Source: Porphyromonadaceae bacterium FC4 (lineage in GTDB: Bacteria; Bacteroidota; Bacteroidia; Bacteroidales; Porphyromonadaceae). Taken from it: a stretch of DNA of 64,000 nt. Positions 1-8,289 of the stretch are shown here, one piece after another (positions within the stretch are counted from its first letter, which is position 1; each line of letters starts with the position of its first letter). The stretch is taken from NCBI GenBank assembly GCA_900120395.1, contig LT635553.1:1470254-1534253 (forward strand). The letters are read 5' to 3'. The translations under genes and the position numbers were made by a program. The notes under the pieces are model-generated. The model had not been told where the DNA came from and searched no databases. It saw only the letters and a list, made by a program, of their open reading frames with translations.

Positions 1-314
1 AGGACAACGTCGATCGTCGTGCGATCGCCTACAGGGACCTCCTGAGTCACCATACCGATGAAGGAGTACACCAGGATGTCTCCCTTCTCAGCACGAATGG
101 TGTAGCTACCGTCTACACCGGTAACCGTACCAACGGCCTTATTCTTCTTCACTTGGATGGTCACACCGATCATAGGGGTTCCATCGCGCTCAGTTACCTT
201 ACCACGTATGTCCGTCGCTTGCGCAAATGCTGTAAAAGGCATTGCGGTAAGCAAGACAGCGGCAAAGAAGCTGAAGATTAAGCTTCGCCTTAGTGAGGCT
301 GAATGAACATTCAT
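1..314 (-). CDS. SusC/RagA-family TonB-linked outer membrane protein, N-terminal fragment (runs off left edge)
   Basis: Reading leftward from ATG at 314 gives 104 codons that stay open to base 1, so only the N-terminus is seen. It starts with MNVHSASLRRSLIFSFFAAV, a signal peptide ending near AFAQA. A carboxypeptidase-regulatory-like beta domain follows (IRGKVTERDGTPMIGVTIQV, then GVDGSYTI and DILVYSFIGM), the domain found at the N-terminus of SusC/RagA receptors before the TonB box and plug. SusC proteins form the outer-membrane channel that imports glycans or peptides with a SusD lipoprotein. It lies 69 bp downstream of the GH20 gene on the same strand, so the two may be co-transcribed and the GH20 enzyme may act on the imported glycan. 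The SusD partner and the barrel would lie left of the window. Confidence 0.85.
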   Translation of the reverse strand, partial: MNVHSASLRRSLIFSFFAAVLLTAMPFTAFAQATDIRGKVTERDGTPMIGVTIQVKKNKAVGTVTGVDGSYTIRAEKGDILVYSFIGMVTQEVPVGDRTTIDVV

Positions 315-383
315 AATCACTGATCTAATGGTTTTTATTAAAGTAAATAATTCATCTCTTTCTATCTAGTCTCGTCCTGCTCT

Positions 384-2735
384 TTACCAGATAACGATCT
401 CATCGGTCATGAGGTACTGTCCGGCTTGGGGCAGGTGGTAGTGTAGTCTTATGTATCGGGCTTCCCGACCGGGCAAAAACGAGAAGGTCTCGATGCTCTG
501 TTTGGTTTCATCAGGAGGGGTCTTACTGTAGACTCGCCCCACTACGTGGTAGGTCACTCCATCCGATGAGAGCGATAGCTCGACCCACTCGGGCATGTGG
601 AGCCCTGGTCCCGGCTGATGCATGCATCGGGTAGAGACTCTGCCGATCCGTGTGGTCTCCTGCATATCTACCACAGCGATATTATCTTGCGCAAGGTTGG
701 TTCCCAGCCAGATCCCATCGGAAAAATCGTACGTTCCCCGCCGCCCGTCCACAAGCGCCGTCTCCAGACCTACCGAAGCATACCGGTCACTCATAGGGGT
801 CGTCCAAGTAAGGGGTTTTCCGATTCCTCTGTGGTAGTCGGCATCAATCTTATTGAGGTACCCATCTATCACACCATTGACAAAGTGTGCTGCAACGATC
901 TGTGCCGAGTCGGTCACAACGATCGTGTCTCCTCGGTGGTATGCTCGGGAAGTGCTGGAGGGCGTCGTCCCATCTATCGTATAGCGAATCTCCGCCGGAT
1001 CACGCTCACTGTTCAGGGTCATGCTTATGGTCCGATCCTCGTTGTTTACCCACATGGTCTCCAGCAGTATGGAGGAGGGTGCGTAGCTATTTACCCCTCT
1101 TGCTCTGAGCTTGGGCACCTCTCTGTTGACCCTCTTTCTAAAGTCGTCCGAGTCTTTACGCTCCGGCACCGTCCAGGCTATTTCTGCCAATGAGAGCAGC
1201 CTAGGAAATATCATGTACTCGGCATGCTCCGGCGTGGGTACATACTCGGTCCAAAGATTGCCCTGTACACCTATGATTCGTTTTTGTTCACTTTCTGTGA
1301 GTACCACAGGCACCGGGTCATAGCTGTAGGTGCGCATAAAGGTAGTCATCCACCCGTTCGCCAGAGGCTCATAGCGACGGTCCGACTGGTAGTAGTCAAA
1401 GTAAAGGATCCCTACCGGACACATGATGGCGTCGTGACCGGAGCGTGCCGCCTCTATACCGCCCTCTTCTCCTCGCCAAGACATGATCGTGGCTTCTTCC
1501 GGCGTCCCCCCGGCACTGATGTCGTCCCAGCCAATCACGGATCGTCCTTTGGCACGAACATAGTCGTTAATCTGCGCCAAGAAATAAGTTTGGAGCTGAT
1601 CGACATCGTTCAGACCTTTTTCGTTCATGAGTGCCACACACTTAGGGCAGGTTTTCCAACCTTCCTTGTCGGCTTCATCTCCGCCAATATGGATCTGACG
1701 GGACGGGAAAAGATCAATCACCTCATCCAGCACCCGATATAGGAAAGAGTAGGTATCGGTATTGCCCAGACAGAAGTCTCGCTCATGCCTCTCCGGCTCA
1801 CCTGTGCAGGAAAGCTGAGGCAAGGCATACAAGACCTCCGAACTATGGCTGGGCATCTCTATCTCAGGTATCACCTCTATCCCCCTCTCCTGTGCGTATG
1901 CCACCACCTCCCTCACATCGTCTTGGGTATAGTATCCTCCAAAAGAGTTGGGCGTGCCTTCCGGGGCATGCTCTCGGTCTCCCGACTCCCACCACTTCAT
2001 AAAGTCTGCCTCCGTACGATAGGCGGTCTGCTGAGTCAGCTGAGGAAACGCCTTTATCTCCAGACGCCATCCCCCGCCATCGGTCAGATGCCAGTGAAAT
2101 CGGTTGAGCTTATACCGAGCCATCTCGTCGAGGAGCTTGAGGACAAACTCCTTGGGCATGAAGTGTCGTGAGACATCCAGCATCAGTCCTCGGTAGCAAA
2201 ACCGAGGCCGGTCGACAATCTCCACCGCCGGTATACCGTCGGGCGTAATCAACTGCCTCAGGGTCTGCAAAGCATACCTCGCCCCCTCTACCGTACAGTA
2301 CTCCACGAGTACCCCGCTATCGGCACTGACCGACAAACGGTACTCGGTAGGTACAAGCTTTTGATTTTGGCTAAAAGTAAGAAAGGCTGCTCCTTCACCG
2401 GACTGCCGGTCCTCATCAGAGCGGAGGGACACCTTTTTCCCGACCTCGGCGAGGTCGGCCATCAGCTCATGAACTATAGGGGTCAGCTCGTCCGGTAGGT
2501 TGATCACATAGCCTACCGCATCGGGACTACCCCACTTATACCCCTCGCTATCGATCCAGCGCATCTGCCGGGGCATCGGAATCAGCGTCACCTGATCCGC
2601 AGACGTAGAGGTGCCACCGAGCACCTTGGCACCCTGCCGAGCAACCAAATCACTTGCCCTACCCTGGGTGGAGAACCCTCCAACCAAGGACAACATCAGC
2701 AAAAGCAAGAGCCGTCTCAGATTCATATAGTCCAT
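384..2735 (-). CDS. GH20 beta-N-acetylhexosaminidase, exported, with C-terminal accessory domains
   Basis: 783 aa. A signal peptide (MNLRRLLLLLMLSLVGG) is followed by a GH20b-type domain (about 50-175) and the GH20 catalytic TIM barrel (about 178-520). The catalytic pair is seen in HIGGDEADKEGW, at about D353/E354, in the family H-x-G-G-D-E motif. After the barrel comes a chitobiase-C/Fn3-like module (IRYTIDGTTPSSTSRAYH), then a discoidin-like beta domain to the C-terminus. GH20 enzymes remove terminal beta-GlcNAc or beta-GalNAc by substrate-assisted catalysis, and in Bacteroidota they act in the periplasm or at the surface on mucin, N-glycans or chitin fragments. The SusC start lies just downstream, and the GH89 and NAGPA-domain genes lie across the divergent spacer, which fits amino-sugar glycan use. 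The length is normal for the Bacteroidales family. Confidence 0.93.
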   Translation of the reverse strand: MDYMNLRRLLLLLMLSLVGGFSTQGRASDLVARQGAKVLGGTSTSADQVTLIPMPRQMRWIDSEGYKWGSPDAVGYVINLPDELTPIVHELMADLAEVGKKVSLRSDEDRQSGEGAAFLTFSQNQKLVPTEYRLSVSADSGVLVEYCTVEGARYALQTLRQLITPDGIPAVEIVDRPRFCYRGLMLDVSRHFMPKEFVLKLLDEMARYKLNRFHWHLTDGGGWRLEIKAFPQLTQQTAYRTEADFMKWWESGDREHAPEGTPNSFGGYYTQDDVREVVAYAQERGIEVIPEIEMPSHSSEVLYALPQLSCTGEPERHERDFCLGNTDTYSFLYRVLDEVIDLFPSRQIHIGGDEADKEGWKTCPKCVALMNEKGLNDVDQLQTYFLAQINDYVRAKGRSVIGWDDISAGGTPEEATIMSWRGEEGGIEAARSGHDAIMCPVGILYFDYYQSDRRYEPLANGWMTTFMRTYSYDPVPVVLTESEQKRIIGVQGNLWTEYVPTPEHAEYMIFPRLLSLAEIAWTVPERKDSDDFRKRVNREVPKLRARGVNSYAPSSILLETMWVNNEDRTISMTLNSERDPAEIRYTIDGTTPSSTSRAYHRGDTIVVTDSAQIVAAHFVNGVIDGYLNKIDADYHRGIGKPLTWTTPMSDRYASVGLETALVDGRRGTYDFSDGIWLGTNLAQDNIAVVDMQETTRIGRVSTRCMHQPGPGLHMPEWVELSLSSDGVTYHVVGRVYSKTPPDETKQSIETFSFLPGREARYIRLHYHLPQAGQYLMTDEIVIW

Positions 2736-3002
2736 GTCTCTCAGGTAGACACTATCAAAACAAGTTATGGGTCAACGCTCATCCTTCACCCCTTTGTCAT
2801 GCGCACTTATGAAGCTACTCCAATCCATCGACCATTAGTTCTTTTCTTCTTCCTGAAGGGGTATTGATCGTCATGCTAGCCGGACTAATGGTTTGCCCGG
2901 TGCATTCCACTCAACCTCCTCAAACTAAGATCACAAATGGGTCACAAGTGCTTTATTCATAAAATAGATGAAAGACCACCGTACATAACATACTTTCTTT
3001 TG

Positions 3003-3032
3003 CAAATATATGAAAATTATTTGTTGAAGCAA
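3003..3032 (-). promoter_or_regulatory. Bacteroidota-type promoter reading toward the GH20 gene
   Basis: On the minus strand a TTG (3032-3030) is followed after 19 nt by TATATTTG (3010-3003). This matches the known Bacteroidota sigma-ABfr consensus TTG-N19-TAnnTTTG exactly. It would leave an unusually long leader of about 260 nt before the GH20 start codon at 2735. Confidence 0.6.
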
Positions 3033-3318
3033 ATGTATTGGCGTAATCAAAACGCAACAAACGACTATTTTTCGTATCTCACGGCATATCACTTGAATTA
3101 TTTTGTTAATTACACCCCAAAACAAGCAATTGGGCTGATTCGTCGGATAATTATGAATTAAACAGCGCAAGTCCCAAGTAAATAGAGAGGGCACCGATGA
3201 TTTCCCTGAGCCAAAAGAGGGGATCGGAGCCCGAAACTAGTTAGAAACACCGCAACCCCCTACAGCATTGATATACAAATAGATACATGTTTGTAAAAAA
3301 GTAGATACCTGGTCACGA

Positions 3319-3408
3319 AAAGTTTCCTACTGGAAACCTTTCGCTTCTATCCGTCAAATCGTTTTCTTTCCTACTGGAAACCCTTTGCTTCTACCCATCA
3401 AATTTTTT
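3319..3408 (-). repeat. Double-hairpin dispersed repeat, copy 1 (inverted orientation)
   Basis: On the minus strand it reads as two units 44 bp apart, each beginning like TTTGACGGATAGAAGC (the first unit is TTTGATGGGTAGAAGC) and ending in the hairpin TTTCC-AGTA-GGAAA. The second hairpin is followed by four Ts. This is the only one of seven copies in this orientation. It directly abuts the hairpin-rich cluster at 3411. The outer sequence near 3270 (ATTGATATACAAATAGATA) is found inverted beside copy 6, near 45665. Confidence 0.85.
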
Positions 3409-3410
3409 CA

Positions 3411-4085
3411 GTACACGTCATCCTGTCAGAGTCGGGGTTGATGGGTGCGTTCGCATTGTCCCGGGGCATAATAATAAGAGGTTCGAAACGTTGGGACGGA
3501 AGAGCGGAGCGGAGAGTGACCCCGACGCACGTCGGGGTCGTAGAGCCTAGCCCAGGGTCAAAGCTCCGGAGGAGCGCATGACCCAGGGAATACGAGCCAC
3601 TCCAAAAACACGACTCCGACAAACGTTGGAGTCGTACCACCAGATGACGGAGTACGACCCCAACATGCGTCGGGGTCGAGGGAGAAGGGCGTATCGGCCA
3701 CCCCGGGTCAGACGCTCCTCCGGAGCTCTGACCCGGGGCTAGATTGTGCGACCCTTAACGGGGTCGTTTTTATTTTCGGGGCGATCTCTATTCCCGGGGT
3801 TATCGTCGGGGCGTTCGCCCCTCCTCAACACCTAGGCTACGCAGGAGGCACCACTATGGGGTTCTGCTGCCCAACTACATAAAGGGACGAACAGCCGGGA
3901 CTGCCGACCCCGGTAGGGGTCGTTTTTTCATAGCCGGGTGGTCGAGGAGGGGCGAATGCCCCGACGATGACCCCCGGAAAAGACGAACATTCCTCTCCCC
4001 CGACCCCGGTAGGGGTCGCCAAACACCTCTACCCTAAGACGACCCTTGACGGGGGCGGCAGAATCAGACTGCCTGCCTACCCCAA
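3411..4085. repeat. G+C-rich ordered hairpin cluster A
   Basis: Dense run of perfect or near-perfect palindromes. They include a CCCAGGGTCA-type stem (about 3548-3595), a CGACTCC..GGAGTCG stem (about 3610-3634), a CGACCCC..GGGGTCG stem (about 3655-3680), the nested stem CCCCGGGTCAGA..TCTGACCCGGGG (3701-3738) and several short GACCCC..GGGGTC stems. The same stems and short linkers (for example CAGATGACGG) recur in the same order at about 38.1 and 45.1 kb. An inverted copy of the 117-bp segment repeated in cluster B is recognisable at about 3783-3870. No open frame is conserved across copies. Function is unknown; it could be a mobile palindromic element or a structured RNA. Confidence 0.8.
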
Positions 4086-4242
4086 GCCATCTTCGCTAGG
4101 ATGCGTCATGGAGGAATCGCCAATGATACCTTATATTTTATCTTTCAACCGAAAGAGCCGATATCTATTTCAGAAACCCACTAAGATCCCTCACCCCATG
4201 ATAAAAATATTTTTATACATGTGCAAAATATCGAATATTACG

Positions 4243-4250
4243 TATATTTG
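4243..4250 (+). promoter_or_regulatory. Candidate -7 element (TATATTTG) for the DUF6259 gene
   Basis: TATATTTG fits TAnnTTTG and lies about 118 nt before the start codon at 4368, in an A+T-rich stretch. No clear TTG is seen at -33, so the call rests on the -7 box and its position. Confidence 0.4.
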
Positions 4251-4367
4251 TAAATGAATACAGCGACAGTTTGCAACGAAAACTTAGGAAATAGAGATAG
4301 CTACCTACCGATCCCTTAGTACTACACCATATATATAGGGGTCGCTACATTATTAAAGTATATTTCA

Positions 4368-6347
4368 ATGATCAAACCTTCAAAATTCCTGTTCCCTCTC
4401 TGTCTGCTGGCAGCTCTTCTTTTCATGAAGACTCCACTGCTGGCGGAAGACTCGAATTTCGTCTTATCCAATCCGCACGTCACGCTTACATTTGATGGTG
4501 GTGACACCTACTGCTTTAGGAGTATGCAGCTTCGTGACGGACGTACCGTCACCCTACCGGACAGTACGACCCCCTGGGGTATAGAGCTGGCTTCCGGGAC
4601 GCAGGCAGCAGAGAGTGCACACTACCTGGGTGGCAAACGCATCTCCGACTCTACACTTCAGTTTAGATGGGCCATTGGCACAGGTGACCGGCACACGGTG
4701 ACTGCCACGGTCGAGCTACCGAAGGACAGTCCGCTACCCCGGTGGTCACTGGAGGCAGATCTGCCAAGTGACTGGGAGCTCGAACGCATCAGCTACCCCC
4801 GACTACGCATACCACTGACCGAGGGCATGCACCTCATCATGCCTGCCGGACACGGGGTGATGAGACCCCTGGCAACAGGTGCCGAAACGGCGACCCAATA
4901 CCCGTCGGGGAGCGGGACGATGCAGTTCCTCATGGTCACCGGCAATGACGGTACGGCTTACTTTGGGACTGAGGACTATACCGGTAGTGCAAAACAGTAC
5001 CGATGCATCGCAGACGATACTTCTGTGACCTTGTTTTTGACAGCTACCACCTCCGCAGACTGGGTCAAGGACGGGCATTTCGAGCTTCCCTGGGAAGCTG
5101 TCATGGGACACCATAAGGGAGGATGGGAGCAGACGGCCATAGACTGGTACCGCCCCTTTACCTTCAAGACCAAGTGGGGAAAGCAGCTCAAGATGGAGCG
5201 CGACATCCCCGAGTGGCTCGTCAATAACGACCTGTGGATCATGACCACCCAGATATCCGAGAAATACTCCGACCTACTCCGGATGATGCTGCTGTATGGG
5301 AATAATACAGGAATCCACTGGTACACTTGGCACAACCACCCCTTTGACACGCTGTACCCGGACTACTTCCCCACGAAGCCGGAAATCCCGGCAGAGTTTG
5401 CAGAGGCGACCGCCATGGGTGCTCACATCGTGCCCTACATCAATGGACGTATATGGGATCCGAAGTCCGAGGCCTTTAAGACTTACGATGGGGCGAATAA
5501 CTGCTGTATCAAGCGCGATGGAGCGTTTTACGAAGAAGTCTACCACTCGCAAGTACCGCACTATGCTGCATGCCCCGGCTCACCGGGCTGGCAGGCTATC
5601 CAGAAGAACATCGTACACCGCATCGCCAACGAACTCAGCACCGAGGGTGTGTACATTGATCAGATCGGATGTGCGGCTCCCTATCCTTGCTACAATGCCG
5701 CTCACGGTCATGCCGTAGGAGAAGGCTCATGGTGGGTAGACAGCTACAGGAAGCTGTACACTGAAGCGAGAAAAGAATCGCTCCGCCCCGGGCAGATCCT
5801 CATGACTGAGGAGTGTGCTGAGTGCTACATTGATATCTTTGACCTCATGCTGAACGTCAATATGGACTTTAGGTGGGGAAATAAACCAATACCTCTTTTC
5901 CCCATCGTATACGGTGACCGTGCGCACTTTACCGGCTACTGCTATATTGGCACGCCCATCTACGATGGCTCCTACAGGGTCATTACTGCCAGAGGGCTGC
6001 TTTGGGGTGGACAACTGGGCTGGATCAAGCCGAGCATGATCCTGGATCCACAGGCAAAAGTGGAGGCTGACTTTCTGCTCACTGCCAAACGCTTTAGAGA
6101 GAAACACCGTGATCTCTTCCTCAACGGACGGATCATAGGAGAGTGGGTACCTGACGGTGTACCTACGACCTCAGACCTCCCGAAACATGGAGAGGTACCC
6201 CTCGTCCTCGGAGCTAAATGGCTGGATGCAGCAGGAAAGAAATACCTGATAGTGGTCAATCACGATACTGAGGCGCACCGCATAACCCTTCCCTCCGGAG
6301 AGAAGAAAGAGCTGGCTCCGCTCACTCCTTACCTTTTTGATTTTTGA
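4368..6347 (+). CDS. DUF6259-type exported glycoside-hydrolase-like protein
   Basis: 659 aa. A signal peptide (MIKPSKFLFPLCLLAALLFM, cleavage near LLA-ED) is followed by a beta-sandwich-like region and then a TIM-barrel-like region with conserved stretches such as IHWYTWHNHPFDTLYPDYF, IVPYINGRIWDP, GVYIDQIGCAAPYPCYNAAH and ILMTEECAECY. Asp in YIDQIG and Glu in TEECAE are plausible catalytic acids by analogy with related barrel families. This is the layout I associate with DUF6259 proteins, whose substrates are mostly uncharacterised. A small beta domain ends the protein. The NAGPA-domain and GH89 genes follow on the same strand, suggesting a shared substrate. The family name comes from pattern recognition, not a search, and the reaction is unknown. 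Confidence 0.65.
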   Translation: MIKPSKFLFPLCLLAALLFMKTPLLAEDSNFVLSNPHVTLTFDGGDTYCFRSMQLRDGRTVTLPDSTTPWGIELASGTQAAESAHYLGGKRISDSTLQFRWAIGTGDRHTVTATVELPKDSPLPRWSLEADLPSDWELERISYPRLRIPLTEGMHLIMPAGHGVMRPLATGAETATQYPSGSGTMQFLMVTGNDGTAYFGTEDYTGSAKQYRCIADDTSVTLFLTATTSADWVKDGHFELPWEAVMGHHKGGWEQTAIDWYRPFTFKTKWGKQLKMERDIPEWLVNNDLWIMTTQISEKYSDLLRMMLLYGNNTGIHWYTWHNHPFDTLYPDYFPTKPEIPAEFAEATAMGAHIVPYINGRIWDPKSEAFKTYDGANNCCIKRDGAFYEEVYHSQVPHYAACPGSPGWQAIQKNIVHRIANELSTEGVYIDQIGCAAPYPCYNAAHGHAVGEGSWWVDSYRKLYTEARKESLRPGQILMTEECAECYIDIFDLMLNVNMDFRWGNKPIPLFPIVYGDRAHFTGYCYIGTPIYDGSYRVITARGLLWGGQLGWIKPSMILDPQAKVEADFLLTAKRFREKHRDLFLNGRIIGEWVPDGVPTTSDLPKHGEVPLVLGAKWLDAAGKKYLIVVNHDTEAHRITLPSGEKKELAPLTPYLFDF

Positions 6348-6419
6348 GGTACATTTATCGTACGGAATAGAATAGAAAACTCAAATTACAAACTTCAAAA
6401 TATAACACGTCGTACCGTT

Positions 6420-8033
6420 ATGAAAGCTTTTACCATTCCTTTAACGATGCTCCTGCTTTTATTAGCAGGATGCAATGAGGCGTCACAACCCACATCGGTA
6501 GTCATGCCCGAACAACTCTCCGTGTCTCAGTCCATGGATGGGAAAGTAGTTCTTTCATGGAACTACGCCTCTACGGACCTGGACGGCTTCCAAGTAAGCT
6601 ACAAGCTACTCAACTCCGGTGACTACATCCCACTTGAGACGGTGTCTGCAGATACCCATACCTATACCGTGACTCAGGAGCTGATGGGCGACAAGAGCTA
6701 CTACTTCGCTGTATCGGCAAAGAAGGGGAGCGATCAATCCTATCCTGCAACGGCACTCTACCGGATCATCCCGAAGGGTGAACTGAAAGGGATCAACATC
6801 CTACGCAGCTATGTCTCGCATGCCGGGATCATGGCAGAGTATGAGCCGCAAAACCTCCTCGCTAGTGAGGCGAAAGAGATGGGGCTCTGCCTGGGTACAG
6901 CGAAAGACCCCACAATTGATGACAGCAACAACCTCGTGGTAGCAGCACCGGCTGATCGCAAGGGAAAGCAATCCTGCATGCAGGTCATCCCGATCACTCG
7001 CCTACCAAAAGATCAGTCCACTCTTTACCTGAGGGCCTACTCAAAGGGAGACAACGGCAAGACCATCTACAGCGAAACAAAGGAGATACAAGCAGCCAGC
7101 CAACCGGAGGCGATCAAGCTGGAGTGGACCGACGTCACACCCGCATCCCTGAAGGGCAAGGTCGACGTATTCAAGACCACTTCTCAGCTCAATGGCAGAC
7201 CCTTCAACGCCTGGTATGCTGTCGGCAACCCTGCGACGACCCGCATCAAGCGCAACGACCCCCAATCCAACACCTCCCTCTCGAAACAAGCTGCGCAGCT
7301 GAATAAAGTGCTGGTACTGGTCAATGCCTCCTACTTCTACCTAAACAGCACGATTGGTCTGTACGGACACGGTGGTCTAAAAGGGACCAACTATCCTCTG
7401 AGAGGCTCACTTAAGGCTGACCATCCCGAGTATGGAACCATGTACAAGGCAAGCCGTGGCTTCTTTGGCGTAACCAGAGATGGTGCCGCTCAGATCTGCT
7501 GGGGAGGCAATACAGCCGATGGCACTCCGCACCTCTACAACCACCCCATGCCCATACTGCTGGGTGAAGCTGCGTATGCCGACTTCACGCCTGACATCGT
7601 CGGAGAGCCAATCGAGTTTGTCCCCTACTATGGCGTATCCGGTGGTCCTGTAGTCCTCAAGGACGGTCAGGTGCCGGTGGACTTTGAGAAGACCAGAGAG
7701 GAAGCTGAGTACTACGTGGCCAACTATGAGCTGATGCCCTACGACATCTTTGGCAAAAACCTCACCCCGGACCGTACCGCTGTCGGAATCATGGAGGATG
7801 GACGGATTGTCCTCTTTGTCTGCGATGGTCGGATACCCGAGAGCAAGGGTGCCGACCTCATCGAGCTGGCACAGATCATGAAGGGTATCGGCTGCAAGGA
7901 TGCACTGAACCTCGATGGCGGTGGCTCAACAAACATGTGGGTAGACGGGGCTATCGTCAACCACATGGATATAGTTCCGAGCACCGGAGATACCAGAGCA
8001 ATCCGATCGGTCATTGGCTTCTTTGAAAAGTAA
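6420..8033 (+). CDS. Lipoprotein phosphodiester glycosidase (NAGPA domain) with Fn3-like N-terminus
   Basis: 537 aa. A type II signal peptide with lipobox LLAG-C is followed by a fibronectin-III-like domain (about 30-118, VVLSWNYASTDLDGFQVSYK) and a second beta region to about 225. The C-terminal NAGPA domain (about 250-537) shows YGVSGGPVVLKDGQ, LTPDRTAVGIMEDGRIVLFV and LNLDGGGSTNMWVDG. In animals NAGPA removes alpha-GlcNAc from GlcNAc-1-phospho-6-mannose. Bacterial relatives cleave sugar phosphodiesters or are uncharacterised. It lies 72 bp after the DUF6259 gene. With the GH89 exo-alpha-GlcNAc enzyme next and a glycerophosphodiesterase further on, an alpha-GlcNAc-phosphodiester substrate is a reasonable inference. 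Confidence 0.85.
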   Translation: MKAFTIPLTMLLLLLAGCNEASQPTSVVMPEQLSVSQSMDGKVVLSWNYASTDLDGFQVSYKLLNSGDYIPLETVSADTHTYTVTQELMGDKSYYFAVSAKKGSDQSYPATALYRIIPKGELKGINILRSYVSHAGIMAEYEPQNLLASEAKEMGLCLGTAKDPTIDDSNNLVVAAPADRKGKQSCMQVIPITRLPKDQSTLYLRAYSKGDNGKTIYSETKEIQAASQPEAIKLEWTDVTPASLKGKVDVFKTTSQLNGRPFNAWYAVGNPATTRIKRNDPQSNTSLSKQAAQLNKVLVLVNASYFYLNSTIGLYGHGGLKGTNYPLRGSLKADHPEYGTMYKASRGFFGVTRDGAAQICWGGNTADGTPHLYNHPMPILLGEAAYADFTPDIVGEPIEFVPYYGVSGGPVVLKDGQVPVDFEKTREEAEYYVANYELMPYDIFGKNLTPDRTAVGIMEDGRIVLFVCDGRIPESKGADLIELAQIMKGIGCKDALNLDGGGSTNMWVDGAIVNHMDIVPSTGDTRAIRSVIGFFEK

Positions 8034-8128
8034 CCGAATGACCCTGGCCTTCCCAAAGCTACTCGACTCAAAAATGAGAAACAACTAGATCAGGTGGCTA
8101 CCAATGACACCACAGCCCCTCTCTTTTA

Positions 8129-8206
8129 GCTACGGGAAAAGCAATCTTTTTACTACGGGCTAATGAATCAGTTAGCCCGTAGTAAAGATTTTGCTTTCCT
8201 ACGGGT
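8129..8206. repeat. Long near-perfect inverted repeat between the NAGPA-domain and GH89 genes
   Basis: The arms at about 8137-8163 and 8172-8197 (shared core TACTACGGGCTAA) are separated by TGAATCAG. Flanking CTACGGG at 8130 and CCTACGGG at 8198 extend the symmetry. As RNA it would fold into a stem of about 26 bp. It may be a terminator or processing element, or a small palindromic mobile element. It sits about 95 bp after the NAGPA-domain stop and 84 bp before the GH89 start. Confidence 0.8.
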
Positions 8207-8289
8207 TGATTTTTCATCTACTTTCATTCCCATTTTTTTCAACCGTTATCACTGTTTTTACCCAAGTAATCACTTAGCAGGCTAGTCCC

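Larger units (their letters stand above)
2736..4367. other. 1.6 kb divergent intergenic spacer
   Basis: No convincing gene is seen between the divergent GH20 and DUF6259 genes. The spacer holds an A+T-rich part (2736-3318) with a leftward promoter at 3003-3032, an inverted-orientation double-hairpin repeat (3319-3408), a G+C-rich hairpin cluster (about 3411-4085), and an A+T-rich rightward promoter region (4086-4367). Short open frames here start poorly, are low-complexity or run through the hairpins, and were not called. Confidence 0.7.

Noticed and set aside
597-1742. Rightward frames opposite the GH20 gene
   Set aside because: Antisense to conserved GH20 C-terminal and catalytic regions; no coding features.
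3319-3408. CRISPR array
   Set aside because: Only two units at a fixed 44-bp period, with no spacers of varying sequence and the same doublet at seven loci; no cas genes.
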